Part shown: positions 15,302-23,235 of the stretch, in pieces
Position numbering within the stretch: the stretch's first letter is position 1
Layout of the letters: every line of letters starts with the position of its first letter
Origin: Bacteroidia bacterium
GTDB lineage: Bacteria > Bacteroidota > Bacteroidia > Bacteroidales > Azobacteroidaceae
Reading direction: 5' to 3'
DNA length: 59,186 bases
Assembly (NCBI GenBank): GCA_025999935.1
Contig: BNXY01000011.1
Location: forward strand, 1-59,186
Translations under genes and position numbers: made by a program
Notes under the pieces: model-generated
Told to the model about the DNA's origin: nothing
The model's input: the letters and a program-made list of their open reading frames with translations, nothing else
Database searches by the model: none

Positions 15302-16137
15302 TATTCTTTCAATTTCTTTTTAGTTTTTGTTGGCGGTAAAAAATTTTCGCCGGTAATCACGGACTTCCCGGTTTTAGATTCTAATTCTTTACGAGCATTT
15401 TTTGCCACAGCACCGCCTTTTTTGCTTGCTTTGGCATTTGGAATAAACCCTTTTGCCTGTTCGCTTTCAGCGATTTGGCGGGTAGATAATTCGGCTAATG
15501 CGGTAAAAATCAATTCAGCTTCTGACATGTGGTCACGCAAATTCTGAGACTTCAGGTTTTTCAGCGTTTTATGTTCTTTCACCGTCAATCCAGTCCATTC
15601 CTGATGAATGATATTGGTGAGCGCTGCAAATTCATTTTGCTCTTTAACTCCCGATTCTTTCCAATAATCGGTCAGTTTATTGCGTGTTTCCTGACCGGTC
15701 ATGCGTTGTTGAATCCACTTCTCACTTCGTCCGAGTTTGAGCCAATTGTCTCTGGCACGGTCAATACTTTGTTCCGGATTTAGGGTTTCCTGCATCCGTT
15801 CGTAACCCACTTTTGCCAACCATTGTTTAAAGGGTTCTGCTTTAGGCGAAGGAATAGATTGGATGATACGCAAAAGGCCTTGAACATCGGCAGCCTGTAT
15901 TTTACGCCTTCTTCCATCCGCAGCTTCCATTTCAACCAGGGGACAAATTGTCCCCCAGTTGGCGCTTAACTGTGAATCCCGTTTTTTCATTTTTTTGATA
16001 TAATCCTTAATATCAGCCGCTTCTGATAAGACTTCAACCACATCCTGAACAGAAAAATACCATTTTTCTTCCGCTTCACTCCAAGTCGTTCTTATCTGCT
16101 TGCTTTCAAATAATTTAATTGCCGTTTCTTTCGTCAT
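15301..16137 (-). CDS. Bro-N domain protein (phage antirepressor/DinD-like)
   Basis: A 278-residue protein. Residues about 1-110 form a Bro-N domain: KQIRTTWSEAEEKWYFSVQD, VEVLSEAADIKDYIKKMKKR, then AADVQGLLRIIQSIPSPKAE and FKQWLAKVGYERMQE. The rest (ARDNWLKLGRSEKWIQQRM, then LTNIIHQEWTGLTVKEHK and SEAELIFTALAELSTRQIAE) resembles the C-terminal half of DNA-damage-inducible protein D. Such proteins come from phages and mobile elements. It lies between livH and livM, has its own TACCTTTG promoter box, and its stop overlaps the livM start by one base, so it now drives or couples livM translation. Confidence 0.8.
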   Translation of the reverse strand: MTKETAIKLFESKQIRTTWSEAEEKWYFSVQDVVEVLSEAADIKDYIKKMKKRDSQLSANWGTICPLVEMEAADGRRRKIQAADVQGLLRIIQSIPSPKAEPFKQWLAKVGYERMQETLNPEQSIDRARDNWLKLGRSEKWIQQRMTGQETRNKLTDYWKESGVKEQNEFAALTNIIHQEWTGLTVKEHKTLKNLKSQNLRDHMSEAELIFTALAELSTRQIAESEQAKGFIPNAKASKKGGAVAKNARKELESKTGKSVITGENFLPPTKTKKKLKE

Positions 16138-16231
16138 AATTTTAATTATTAGTTATAAAACTCATTATCCATTTGTATTTTCAACCATCGACAAATTGGC
16201 GACAATTCATTTTTCAAGGGATAATGGATTG

Positions 16232-16239
16232 CAAAGGTA
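16232..16239 (-). promoter_or_regulatory. -7 promoter box of the Bro-N gene (TACCTTTG)
   Basis: Minus-strand TACCTTTG fits TAnnTTTG and lies just past the livH stop, 95 nt ahead of the Bro-N start, indicating independent transcription. Confidence 0.5.
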
Positions 16240-16243
16240 AACA

Positions 16244-16828
16244 TTATATCTCTATTTTCTTCAACCGTTTGCCGCTAAAGCCGAGCGGTTTCCCTATCAA
16301 AAACAAAATCAGGATAATATAGGCTACGGCATCCATCCATTGACTGCCAATGTAGTAAGCCGCCAAATGTTGCGCCGTTGCCAACAGCAAGGCACCACCA
16401 ACCAATCCCCAATTGCTGCCTACGCCGCCGATAATCATTGCCACCACGCCATACAACAACCAATTAAAACCCATCGTAGGTGTCATGTCCGTATCAAAAG
16501 CTATCAAAATTCCGGCAACTGCTGCCAATGCCGAACCAATACCAAACGACCATAAAATAACCCTGTCGGAATTGATGCCGACAATATTACTCAATTCCGG
16601 ATTACTGGCTACGGCACGAATATTCCGCCCAATCCGGTTGTATTTCATAAAAAACACACAAGCCAAAAACAACGCCAAACAAACCACAATCGTGATAATC
16701 TGAATATCGGTAATATATGCTCCGAAAAATTCATTACCTACTTTAATTTCGCCTGTCCGCACACTTTTAGTATCGTCACCCCAAAGCATGGAAATTACGT
16801 TTTGCAAAAGGGTGTATAAGCCTCTCAC
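16244..16828 (-). CDS. livH: Branched-chain amino acid permease LivH, N-terminus missing
   Basis: 194 residues corresponding to the C-terminal two thirds of LivH (normally about 290 aa). Visible signatures are LLQNVISMLWGDD, RIGRNIRAVASNPELSNIVG (the ATPase-contact loop) and WLLYGVVAMIIGGVGSNWG. The first two or three membrane helices are absent. The frame opens with GTG at 16828, and upstream sequence does not restore the missing part. The 220 nt before it contain a GC-rich patch and then the 3' end of the TPR gene. The permease is probably non-functional. Confidence 0.8.
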   Translation of the reverse strand: MRGLYTLLQNVISMLWGDDTKSVRTGEIKVGNEFFGAYITDIQIITIVVCLALFLACVFFMKYNRIGRNIRAVASNPELSNIVGINSDRVILWSFGIGSALAAVAGILIAFDTDMTPTMGFNWLLYGVVAMIIGGVGSNWGLVGGALLLATAQHLAAYYIGSQWMDAVAYIILILFLIGKPLGFSGKRLKKIEI

Positions 16829-16869
16829 TGTTACTCCACTACTGCCATAAATTATTGATATTTTCTGTG

Positions 16870-16985
16870 CATTTTTTACCTAAATCAACAACAGCCCCGC
16901 CGCGTCTGTCTGTACGGTGGAGGCACCGCCGACGGTGTAAATTTACCTGCCGCTGACAGCATAAACTGTTGTTAACTACAGGCGA
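16870..16985. other. GC-rich palindromic patch between livH fragment and TPR gene
   Basis: This gap is clearly richer in G and C than its surroundings and includes small palindromes such as CACCGCCGACGGTG (near 16931) and TAAATTTA. No protein family is recognisable in any frame. It marks the left junction of the accessory genes inserted between livF and livH. Confidence 0.35.
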
Positions 16986-17049
16986 TTTTGACTGTATATC
17001 AAATGACTTTAGCGATTTTCTCATTTACAAATTCTCTGTTAAACCGAAA

Positions 17050-18444
17050 TTAAACATAAAATATGCGCATCGTATCCATAAATGATACACATTCAAGTAA
17101 CCTGTGTTTAACTTCATCTATAATATCAGTATTGCCTTCCGTTTTTGAATTTTCGTCCCATGCGTTGAATTCAATTAAAAATTCGTCCTCTTTTTGTGAC
17201 ACTTGACATTTTTGCATTATCGCATGTAGATTTTTTTGGACATCATATTCTCTGAGTTCAAATATCTTGTCAAGCATTTTATATGTATTTCCTTGATCAG
17301 TAAGGTAATATTTACCCTCTTTTTTGACGAGAGCAAATTCATATTTAATATCAGATTTAAAATACTCTGCAGGAAATGAAAATGTATCAATAGGAGTATC
17401 CCTTGAAGATTTTGGACCATTGAATATATTAAACTTAGATTCGTCGGGATTAAATTTTTCACTATTATAAAAAATCTGCATTTTATCCATAAAAGAAACA
17501 CAACGAAAAAATCTATATTTTGCTTCATTTAATACTTTCTCTTCTTCTGCTTTTATTATTTCAATTGAAAAATCAAATCCATTCTTAAAAACACGAAATT
17601 CTTTTAATATCCTTGCTAAATTTTTAGAAACATCATATTCTCTGAGTTCAAATATCTCGTCAAGCATTTTGAAGGTTCTTCCTTGATCTGAAAGTATTGT
17701 TCTTCCTTTTTCCTCTATTAGTGCAAACTCAAAAGGTTCATCCGTGAGATGATTATATTTAATTGGGAAACCATATTTTACATGATCTTTTCCTGAATCG
17801 TAACGGAGAATGTACTGAAAATCATAATGAAGATTAGCATCAAGTATATCATAATATGCATCAGGTTTACTCATTTTTTCAAAAACGTTGTACGCCGCTT
17901 CGTAATTGGGATCAATTTTAAGGGCTTTCTCATATTCTTTAAGTGCTTCTGTTATTTTGCCTAATTTTGTAAATATGTCCCCTTTTCTCTTGTAAGCTAC
18001 CGCATAATTTGTATCAATTTCAATGGCTCTTCCATAATCTTTAAGAGCATTTTCTAAATCATTTATTCCAAAATAAAGATCTCCTCTATTGGTATAAAAG
18101 ATTTTATTTTGATTTTCAAGCATAGAATGAGAGTCAATCTCAATGGCCTTATTATAATCTTTTAGTGCATCTTCGATTTTACCTAAATTAAGATAAAAAT
18201 TTCCCCTGCAATTGTAAAAATAAGAAAAATTCTCATTAATTTCCTTTGATTTATTAAAATCAAGCATTATTTTCTCTTTTTCCTTTTCAGGTAATTGTAT
18301 CTCGTCTGATTTCTTGCTTTTTATTAGTATATCTCCATTTATAACTGCTTTCAAAAGAAATGCACGGAAATCGTCTTCATTCTCGTTTATATAGCGGTCG
18401 ATGTATTCTATCGCTTTTTGATAACTCTCTAAAGATTTTGGCAA
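17050..18444 (-). CDS. 3' part of the split KGGVGR-ATPase/TPR protein: TPR repeats plus two copies of a DUF1828-like module
   Basis: The first part (about residues 1-190) holds tetratricopeptide repeats, e.g. YNCRGNFYLNLGKIEDALKD, YTNRGDLYFGINDLENALKD and YKRKGDIFTKLGKITEALKE. Two similar modules follow (about 215-335 and 345-464). Each carries an EFALxxxxGxxxLxDQGxTxKMLDxIFELREYDV block and a CVSFMDxMxIFY end, reminiscent of DUF1828. The two DNA copies are nearly identical over the ELREYDV block, implying a recent duplication. The indicated start is TTG at 18444, but the frame is open to the IS66 insertion at 18497. Joining it to 20087 across the target site restores one frame with the ATPase gene, so this is a gene half and not an independent gene. 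Confidence 0.8.
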   Translation of the reverse strand: MPKSLESYQKAIEYIDRYINENEDDFRAFLLKAVINGDILIKSKKSDEIQLPEKEKEKIMLDFNKSKEINENFSYFYNCRGNFYLNLGKIEDALKDYNKAIEIDSHSMLENQNKIFYTNRGDLYFGINDLENALKDYGRAIEIDTNYAVAYKRKGDIFTKLGKITEALKEYEKALKIDPNYEAAYNVFEKMSKPDAYYDILDANLHYDFQYILRYDSGKDHVKYGFPIKYNHLTDEPFEFALIEEKGRTILSDQGRTFKMLDEIFELREYDVSKNLARILKEFRVFKNGFDFSIEIIKAEEEKVLNEAKYRFFRCVSFMDKMQIFYNSEKFNPDESKFNIFNGPKSSRDTPIDTFSFPAEYFKSDIKYEFALVKKEGKYYLTDQGNTYKMLDKIFELREYDVQKNLHAIMQKCQVSQKEDEFLIEFNAWDENSKTEGNTDIIDEVKHRLLECVSFMDTMRIFYV

Positions 18445-18488
18445 ACAATAATAACATAATGCTAAATCATAACAGATATGCGAATTAA

Positions 18489-18496
18489 ATTCAGTG
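18489..18496. repeat. Target-site duplication of the IS66-family insertion, left copy (ATTCAGTG)
   Basis: ATTCAGTG at 18489-18496 is repeated at 20079-20086; 8 bp is the normal IS66 target duplication. Confidence 0.95.
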
Positions 18497-20078
18497 GTAA
18501 CTACTCAGGTCTGTTCAATAATCAAGTATATTGAGCAACAGACTTTAATGCCAAAAAAGGAGAAAGTTGGTTTTTTCTGGCAGTATCAGCGATAGAATGT
18601 ATGACCGCGTAGGCCGCCGCACCCTTATTCGATCGGAATCCGCCGGATACCTTTTGTTTGACTTTCAGCGGTCTGATGCTTCGCTCTCTTGCATTATTGT
18701 CATAAGGTATTTTAGGATTAAAAAGGAATCGAAAAACATTCTCCCGGTGTTTTATCAAACTTTTCTGTAAAATACCGATAGCCTCATTTAGCTGTTTGGT
18801 GCAACAGAATAGCAATTCTTCAAATTTTTGCATGATAGTTTGTCGGTCAATCAAATGCCATTCTTCCGTTTTTCGTTTGTGGATGGCTTCTTGAAGGAGT
18901 TTCTTCATGTCATCAGGCCAAGATGCTTTTGGTTCCAACTCGTGAAGATAGGTTAATTCTCTCAGCAAATGGGCGATACAAATTTGATGCCCTTTTACAT
19001 CCATATTGAAATAAGAGGCATGACGGTCTGTTACCAGATAGGAATTGGGGAGTCCATTGGGAAAATGTTTGTCAATGGCAACTTTTCCCCGTGATTTGTC
19101 AGAATAAATATAGGTAAGCTTATCTGTTTGAAATGACCAATCCCAGTGTAATATCCCGTTTATGTTCATCCCCGTTTCATCGGCACCAACAACCGGACTG
19201 GATTCGATTCTTTGGCGAATTTGTTGATACATAGCCGTGCTTGATGATTTTATGCTTTGCAATAAATTATGTACAGTACCCTCGCTTATAGTCAGGTTAA
19301 ACAGGTCTTTTAATATCTCACATAAACGTTTGTACGGAATATGGTGTTCTGTGTTCAAGTAACCCACCATGGCTTTAAGGTTGCTCCCATAAGAGACAAA
19401 GCTCTTTACATGCGAAGGTGCCTGGCCTTTGGCTAAACAGCCGCAAGTACAGTGTTTGCCTACAATCCGGTGTTGAGTTAATTGGGGTTGTATGGGTGGA
19501 ATATCAATGCTCCATCTTTCTTCCAACAAGATTTCCGCTTGATTGCTCAAGTCTTTTCCACACTCCGGACAATAGGACGACAAATGGGTTTCGATTTGGT
19601 CAGCTTCTCGATCAATCTCCAATGTATGCCCCTTGTGCCCCGCTTGACCGCCTGTCGATTTGCCGGACTTCTCCCGAAGACTTTGTGTCCGGCGAATGTG
19701 TTGAGAGGACAAATCCTCTTTAGTGGGCGGAATACTGCTGTTGTGGCTATCTTTCTTCGGTGATTCATACTTGGATAGCCGTTTGCGCAAATGGCTATTC
19801 TCCATCTCTAACTGATGGTTCCTAAAACGAAGGAACGCATTATCCTTTTCCAATACTTGTACTTTGTTCTCAAGTAGAGTTATTTTACCCCTAAGGGTGG
19901 ATAATACATGTTCTATATCTGTTAATTCCATCATCGTTCTATAGCCATTTTTTTCAATTGTCCGGCGTTTTGTATTTAAACGAGAATAGCTATAGTTTAG
20001 TATTTAAAATCAATTAAATATTTTATTTATCTGATTAATTCGTGATTGTGGGATGCGGAAGGTGACCTGAGTAGTTAC
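18497..20078 (-). mobile_element. Complete IS66-family insertion sequence, 1582 bp, single transposase gene
   Basis: Perfect 15-bp terminal inverted repeats GTAACTACTCAGGTC (18497-18511 and, inverted, 20064-20078) and an 8-bp target duplication (ATTCAGTG) define the element exactly. It carries only tnpC, without tnpA or tnpB, like the ISBst12 group. It interrupts the ATPase/TPR gene. The intact termini and duplication indicate a recent, possibly still mobile, insertion. It differs from the tnpA/tnpB-bearing element at the left edge. Confidence 0.97.
18522..19934 (-). CDS. tnpC: IS66 family transposase (TnpC)
   Basis: A 470-residue transposase. Residues 15-60 form a coiled coil, residues 60-85 a polar segment (SPKKDSHNSSIPPTKEDLS), and residues 120-165 a Cys-rich zinc-ribbon-like part (YCPECGKDL and KHCTCGC). 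The DDE core follows: VVGADETGM (D), YLVTDRHASYF (D) and NNARERSIRPLKVKQKVSGG (E, with the family's R-x-I-R-P-x-K-x-x-x-K motif). It is full length and its reading frame is intact, so the element may be active. Confidence 0.95.
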   Translation of the reverse strand: MMELTDIEHVLSTLRGKITLLENKVQVLEKDNAFLRFRNHQLEMENSHLRKRLSKYESPKKDSHNSSIPPTKEDLSSQHIRRTQSLREKSGKSTGGQAGHKGHTLEIDREADQIETHLSSYCPECGKDLSNQAEILLEERWSIDIPPIQPQLTQHRIVGKHCTCGCLAKGQAPSHVKSFVSYGSNLKAMVGYLNTEHHIPYKRLCEILKDLFNLTISEGTVHNLLQSIKSSSTAMYQQIRQRIESSPVVGADETGMNINGILHWDWSFQTDKLTYIYSDKSRGKVAIDKHFPNGLPNSYLVTDRHASYFNMDVKGHQICIAHLLRELTYLHELEPKASWPDDMKKLLQEAIHKRKTEEWHLIDRQTIMQKFEELLFCCTKQLNEAIGILQKSLIKHRENVFRFLFNPKIPYDNNARERSIRPLKVKQKVSGGFRSNKGAAAYAVIHSIADTARKNQLSPFLALKSVAQYT

Positions 20079-21363
20079 ATTCAGTGTCAGTGTTATAAAC
20101 TAATGTTAAATCTTCGATAGATTTTTCATAATTATACAAATCATAAAGGAATATTATACCACGCAAATAATGAGCATGCGTTTTCCACTTAACATCAGCG
20201 TCCGGATCTTCTATCAATGAAAATAAACTCATAACCGCATCAGAAATATTTTTTTCCTTTCTTTCACTTAAGGCACACTTATATAATAAACAATATGGGT
20301 TTGATATATCTGTATCAGACATTTCATTTTGAAGTTTTTCTAACTCATCTTCAATGATTCCAAGTAAATCAAATTGTATAAAACTATATTTTGGTTGATT
20401 TTTATTGAGGGTTTTTCTTTTTTCCAATAGTTCTCTGTCAGCCTCAATTAGTTTATTTATTATTTTAGAATATTCTTGTTCAAGCGTTTCTCTGTCTGCG
20501 AATTGTTTGTTTTGTAATATTGATAATTCATTACGCTCAACATCCCTATTGGAATGTATAGTAAATATATCACTTTTTTCTAGTTTGGGATGATCAACTA
20601 TTTTTAAAAAATCATTTATTATATCAGCCTCGTCACGTTTATCAATATCACTATAAAACTTCCTTAGTTGTTTGTATTCAATCGTTTTATCATCATCACG
20701 TGGAAATCTCGTAATTGCACAAATTATATCCGATTCAGAGTTATCAACCTTGAAATTTGTAGAATTTTTTATGTGGTGATACATCCGTTTAGAGCCATAG
20801 CGATTTTCAGAGTTATTAGCCGATAGCATGACTACTTTATCGGGCAGAACTGAGGTGCAAATCAATCCCATTTTTGTTACCCCAGAACGTGAATCTATCA
20901 ATAAGTAATCGGGATTTATTTGTTCTTTTATTTGGCGTTTTAGGATTTCAAATATATAATACAATCCTTCACCATCTTCATCTGAAAACATTTTGTTCCA
21001 GTCAATTTTAGACAAATTATTCCAGTATTCGTTTGTCTCTATGCCTTTGCCTGCACCCATTATCTTTATATATCCATATTTGTTTTTCGGATATTCTGGA
21101 ACAGTGCTAAAGTATTCTTCAAGATTATCGGGTATTTTGCCTTCTTTGAAAGAATTAACATAATCAACTATACCTAATTTTGAAGTGACAGATCGCAGTT
21201 CTTCTTCTTTTGTGAAAAATTTATTAATAATCCCGGGTGCTTCAAGATCAATATCCAAAACGCATACTCCAAGATTGCTATCTGCTAAATATTTTGCTGT
21301 GTATGCTAATGCAAGAGTACGCCCTACACCACCTTTGTATGAATAGAATGATATTGTTTTCAT
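20035..21363 (-). CDS. 5' part of the split KGGVGR-variant ParA/MinD-like ATPase/TPR protein
   Basis: The start MKTISFYSYKGGVGRTLALA is the deviant Walker A of the KGGVGR variant ATPase group (the usual KGGVGKT has Arg in place of the second Lys). Residues 36-50 (CVLDIDLEAPGI) are Walker A-prime-like, and DYLLIDSRSGVTKMG near 155 is the Walker B/switch region typical of this group. Residues 180-310 are helical, and residues 365-428 start a TPR region. The last 14 residues come from the IS66 end; the native frame continues after 18488. The ATG overlaps the membrane-protein gene stop as ATGA. Intact, the protein would have about 907 residues. Family members occur in putative defence or conflict loci, but the mechanism is unknown. 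Confidence 0.8.
   Translation of the reverse strand: MKTISFYSYKGGVGRTLALAYTAKYLADSNLGVCVLDIDLEAPGIINKFFTKEEELRSVTSKLGIVDYVNSFKEGKIPDNLEEYFSTVPEYPKNKYGYIKIMGAGKGIETNEYWNNLSKIDWNKMFSDEDGEGLYYIFEILKRQIKEQINPDYLLIDSRSGVTKMGLICTSVLPDKVVMLSANNSENRYGSKRMYHHIKNSTNFKVDNSESDIICAITRFPRDDDKTIEYKQLRKFYSDIDKRDEADIINDFLKIVDHPKLEKSDIFTIHSNRDVERNELSILQNKQFADRETLEQEYSKIINKLIEADRELLEKRKTLNKNQPKYSFIQFDLLGIIEDELEKLQNEMSDTDISNPYCLLYKCALSERKEKNISDAVMSLFSLIEDPDADVKWKTHAHYLRGIIFLYDLYNYEKSIEDLTLVYNTDTECNYSGHLPHPTITN
20079..20086. repeat. Target-site duplication of the IS66-family insertion, right copy (ATTCAGTG)
   Basis: Matches 18489-18496 exactly. On the minus strand it encodes part of the T-D-T-E segment of the interrupted ATPase protein. 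Confidence 0.95.
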
Positions 21364-21950
21364 GTTGTCTCCTCCTTTTTTACAGGGTTAAATCCCAAAT
21401 CGTGACATATACTTCTAACGCTTATCTCTTTCTCTTTTAATTCTTCGCCATCTTTAGCCATTCCTTTTGGTAACTTTGTACGAGAACGTTTAACTTTCAT
21501 TGTACGATAGAATCTATATGTGTGAAATACCAAACTATACCCTATACTAAATATTAAGCATAAGTAGGTAGCCGACTTAATGCCTTTCGTATCAATTGAT
21601 AAATTGAATATGGATATAACATAGATATTGGATATAACTATAATCAAAACGAATGGCAATAGTATAATAAAAATCAATTCGCAAAAATTGCAAATACGAT
21701 GCTTGTTTTCCATACAATAGTATTCTACAATTGAAGCACTGACTAATGCAGAACAGAAAAATAAAATAACGCAATCTTTAATTATTTTGTCAAAATTCCA
21801 ATCATTAGTAGATACTTGTGTGCAAACAAATAAACAAAATAATTGCAATAGACCAAAAAAGACAGTAATAGCATTAACCGAAATACTTTTCCCGGCAGCC
21901 TCAGCAAATTTTTCAATTTTCTTTCTCATACTTTCCATCATTAAATTCAT
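21360..21950 (-). CDS. Four-helix inner-membrane protein, first gene of the ATPase/TPR operon
   Basis: A 196-residue protein with four hydrophobic helices at about residues 27-46, 62-81, 90-114 and 128-148. A basic segment follows (MKVKRSRTKLPKGMAKDG), then a cytoplasmic C-terminal tail ending GFNPVKKEETT. I recognise no family. Its stop overlaps the ATPase start by 4 nt (ATGA), so the two products are almost certainly made together; a membrane anchor or effector paired with an ATPase/TPR sensor is a reasonable guess. A TATTTTTG promoter box lies 38 nt upstream. Confidence 0.65.
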   Translation of the reverse strand: MNLMMESMRKKIEKFAEAAGKSISVNAITVFFGLLQLFCLFVCTQVSTNDWNFDKIIKDCVILFFCSALVSASIVEYYCMENKHRICNFCELIFIILLPFVLIIVISNIYVISIFNLSIDTKGIKSATYLCLIFSIGYSLVFHTYRFYRTMKVKRSRTKLPKGMAKDGEELKEKEISVRSICHDLGFNPVKKEETT

Positions 21951-21971
21951 TTTTCTTGTTCACAACACTTT

Positions 21972-22055
21972 TCAATTTTTAAAGTCACAAAAATACAAAC
22001 ATTTTTCGAGATCAATCGTATCAATTTTTATGTAACTTCCGTGATAAACTTTCAT
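21972..22055 (-). pseudogene. Truncated second DUF3990 gene (first 20 or so codons)
   Basis: The frame starts MKVYHGSYIKIDTIDLEKC, the standard opening of DUF3990 proteins (M-K-V/L-Y-H-G-S), and stops after 27 codons. The intact copy at 22758-23234 starts with the same MKVYHGS and nearly the same DNA. Its ATG overlaps the stop of the last DUF3791-type gene (ATGA), as expected for a real operon member. The rest was replaced by the promoter and genes of the ATPase/TPR operon. Confidence 0.7.
21988..21995 (-). promoter_or_regulatory. -7 promoter box of the membrane protein/ATPase operon (TATTTTTG)
   Basis: Minus-strand TATTTTTG fits TAnnTTTG, with an ATTG 17 nt upstream as a weak -33 box. It falls inside the DUF3990 remnant, so the inserted module may have brought or created its own promoter. 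Confidence 0.5.
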
Positions 22056-22300
22056 CGCATTCCTCCGTTGTTTTTGCAAACTTCAAACATATCCCTGACA
22101 GCCCAAAACGGATTGTCGGTGTGCAATGCCCACCAACATTTGTTCAAGTAATCCATTCCACCGTATTTTTTCAGATAGCGGTAGGCATCTTGAACATTCA
22201 TTTTGTACGACTTGGCAAACTCAGGAATAATGAAAGTCATAAAACTTACCTTATCGCTCGTGTCCTTATCCAATGTCTTTACCGTTACTGTATTATCCAT
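22052..22300 (-). CDS. DUF3791-like small protein (third of three)
   Basis: An 82-residue protein with VSFMTFIIPEFAKSYKMNVQ, AYRYLKKYGGMDYLNKCWWA and LHTDNPFWAVRDMFEVCKNN, the helical pattern and H-T-D/E motif of DUF3791 proteins. I chose the ATG at 22300; an upstream GTG would overlap the preceding gene. Small DUF3791 proteins typically accompany DUF3990 genes, probably as antitoxin-like partners. Its stop overlaps the truncated DUF3990 start. Confidence 0.6.
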   Translation of the reverse strand: MDNTVTVKTLDKDTSDKVSFMTFIIPEFAKSYKMNVQDAYRYLKKYGGMDYLNKCWWALHTDNPFWAVRDMFEVCKNNGGMR

Positions 22301-22307
22301 AAAATCC

Positions 22308-22517
22308 TTATTTTTTTGCACAATTACATTCTATATTTTTTACCAATTGCGACACCACAAAATCGCTATCTTCGGTATGAATAGCCTCGAAGGTGTCGTT
22401 GATATAGTCAAACAAATTATTTTCGACAAAGAAATCAAACGTTTCACTTGCCGAAATATTTTGCTTGGCTCTGTATTGTTCCAACAGAAATAATGTGTAT
22501 TTTTCTTTATCCGTCAT
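22308..22517 (-). CDS. DUF3791-like small protein (second of three)
   Basis: 69 residues with KYTLFLLEQYRAKQNISASE, TFDFFVENNLFDYINDTFEA and IHTEDSDFVVSQLVKNI: the same helix order and H-T-E motif as its neighbour at 22052. It lies 5 nt after the preceding gene and 7 nt before the next. Confidence 0.6.
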   Translation of the reverse strand: MTDKEKYTLFLLEQYRAKQNISASETFDFFVENNLFDYINDTFEAIHTEDSDFVVSQLVKNIECNCAKK

Positions 22518-22522
22518 CTCTT

Positions 22523-22765
22523 TTACAATATTACATCGGGCATTTCAAATTTGTTTGTAACAAGTTCATTTTCAAATACTTTATACAAAAATACATTGCT
22601 GAATTGCCACAAATCATTTTCCTTTTTTTCGAGCATCGAATACGTTTTCGACTTCATCAGCATTTCGGTAGCCTTATGAAAGCCGACGTTCTTTGTTTGC
22701 ATTATTGTTTCGACCAAATCTTGTGTTATAATCCAAAGTATTGATGAAAATTTTTTATCAGACAT
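22523..22765 (-). CDS. DUF3791-associated small protein (first of three)
   Basis: 80 residues with ILWIITQDLVETIMQTKNVG, KATEMLMKSKTYSMLEKKEN and DLWQFSNVFLYKVFENEL. The fold pattern resembles proteins found between DUF3990 and DUF3791 genes, though it lacks the H-T-D/E motif. Its start overlaps the end of the DUF3990 gene by 8 nt, so translation is probably coupled. Confidence 0.55.
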   Translation of the reverse strand: MSDKKFSSILWIITQDLVETIMQTKNVGFHKATEMLMKSKTYSMLEKKENDLWQFSNVFLYKVFENELVTNKFEMPDVIL

Positions 22766-23234
22766 CGTTACATTCTTTAAAATTTAACAAATCAATTACC
22801 TCTTGCGTTTTGAAAACATATTGATTGAACAGTTTTTTGATTTTCAATCGAGAAAGTGCTTCTTCTTCGCTATATAAACCTCTTTCATATAAATCCACAA
22901 CCGAATACACATCATCATTGGCAACCGGTCCGAAAACAATTTCGACAAGCCCTGTTTGCTCTCTATTCGCCCTGTTTTCAACCACAAAATCGAGCCACTC
23001 CTTATCGGGATGGTCGAATTTTAACATTTTGAAAGGCAATAAATCTTCTTCCTCAATCAAATACGTATTCACAACAGCATTTCCGCCACGCCATTTTATG
23101 ATTTTTTTTGCGAAAGCGACTGCCTGTTCGTAATTTGTAGTGGCATAAAAACCTGCCCCAAAATCAAGCGGGTGTGTGGGCGCCAATAATTTGGGTCGTT
23201 CTATTATTTGATTGCTTCCGTGATAAACTTTCAT
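22758..23234 (-). CDS. DUF3990 family protein (ADP-ribosyltransferase-like, probable toxin)
   Basis: A 158-residue protein starting MKVYHGSNQIIERPKL, with LDFGAGFYATTNYEQAVAFA near residue 24 (D-F-G-x-G-F-Y-x-T-x-x-x-x-Q-A), the family's signature. Its resemblance to the H-G-S / Y-x-T / E arrangement of ADP-ribosyltransferases is why an ART fold is suspected. The role is unproven; its gene company suggests a toxin with small DUF3791 partners. The ATG lies 1 nt after the livF stop (TGAGATG), so the array is read from the liv transcript or inserted with remarkable precision. Confidence 0.75.
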   Translation of the reverse strand: MKVYHGSNQIIERPKLLAPTHPLDFGAGFYATTNYEQAVAFAKKIIKWRGGNAVVNTYLIEEEDLLPFKMLKFDHPDKEWLDFVVENRANREQTGLVEIVFGPVANDDVYSVVDLYERGLYSEEEALSRLKIKKLFNQYVFKTQEVIDLLNFKECNDV

Positions 23235-23235
23235 C

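Noticed and set aside
18444..18444. TTG start of an independent TPR gene
   Set aside because: The frame is open upstream to the IS66 end and joins the ATPase frame exactly once the insertion and one target copy are removed.
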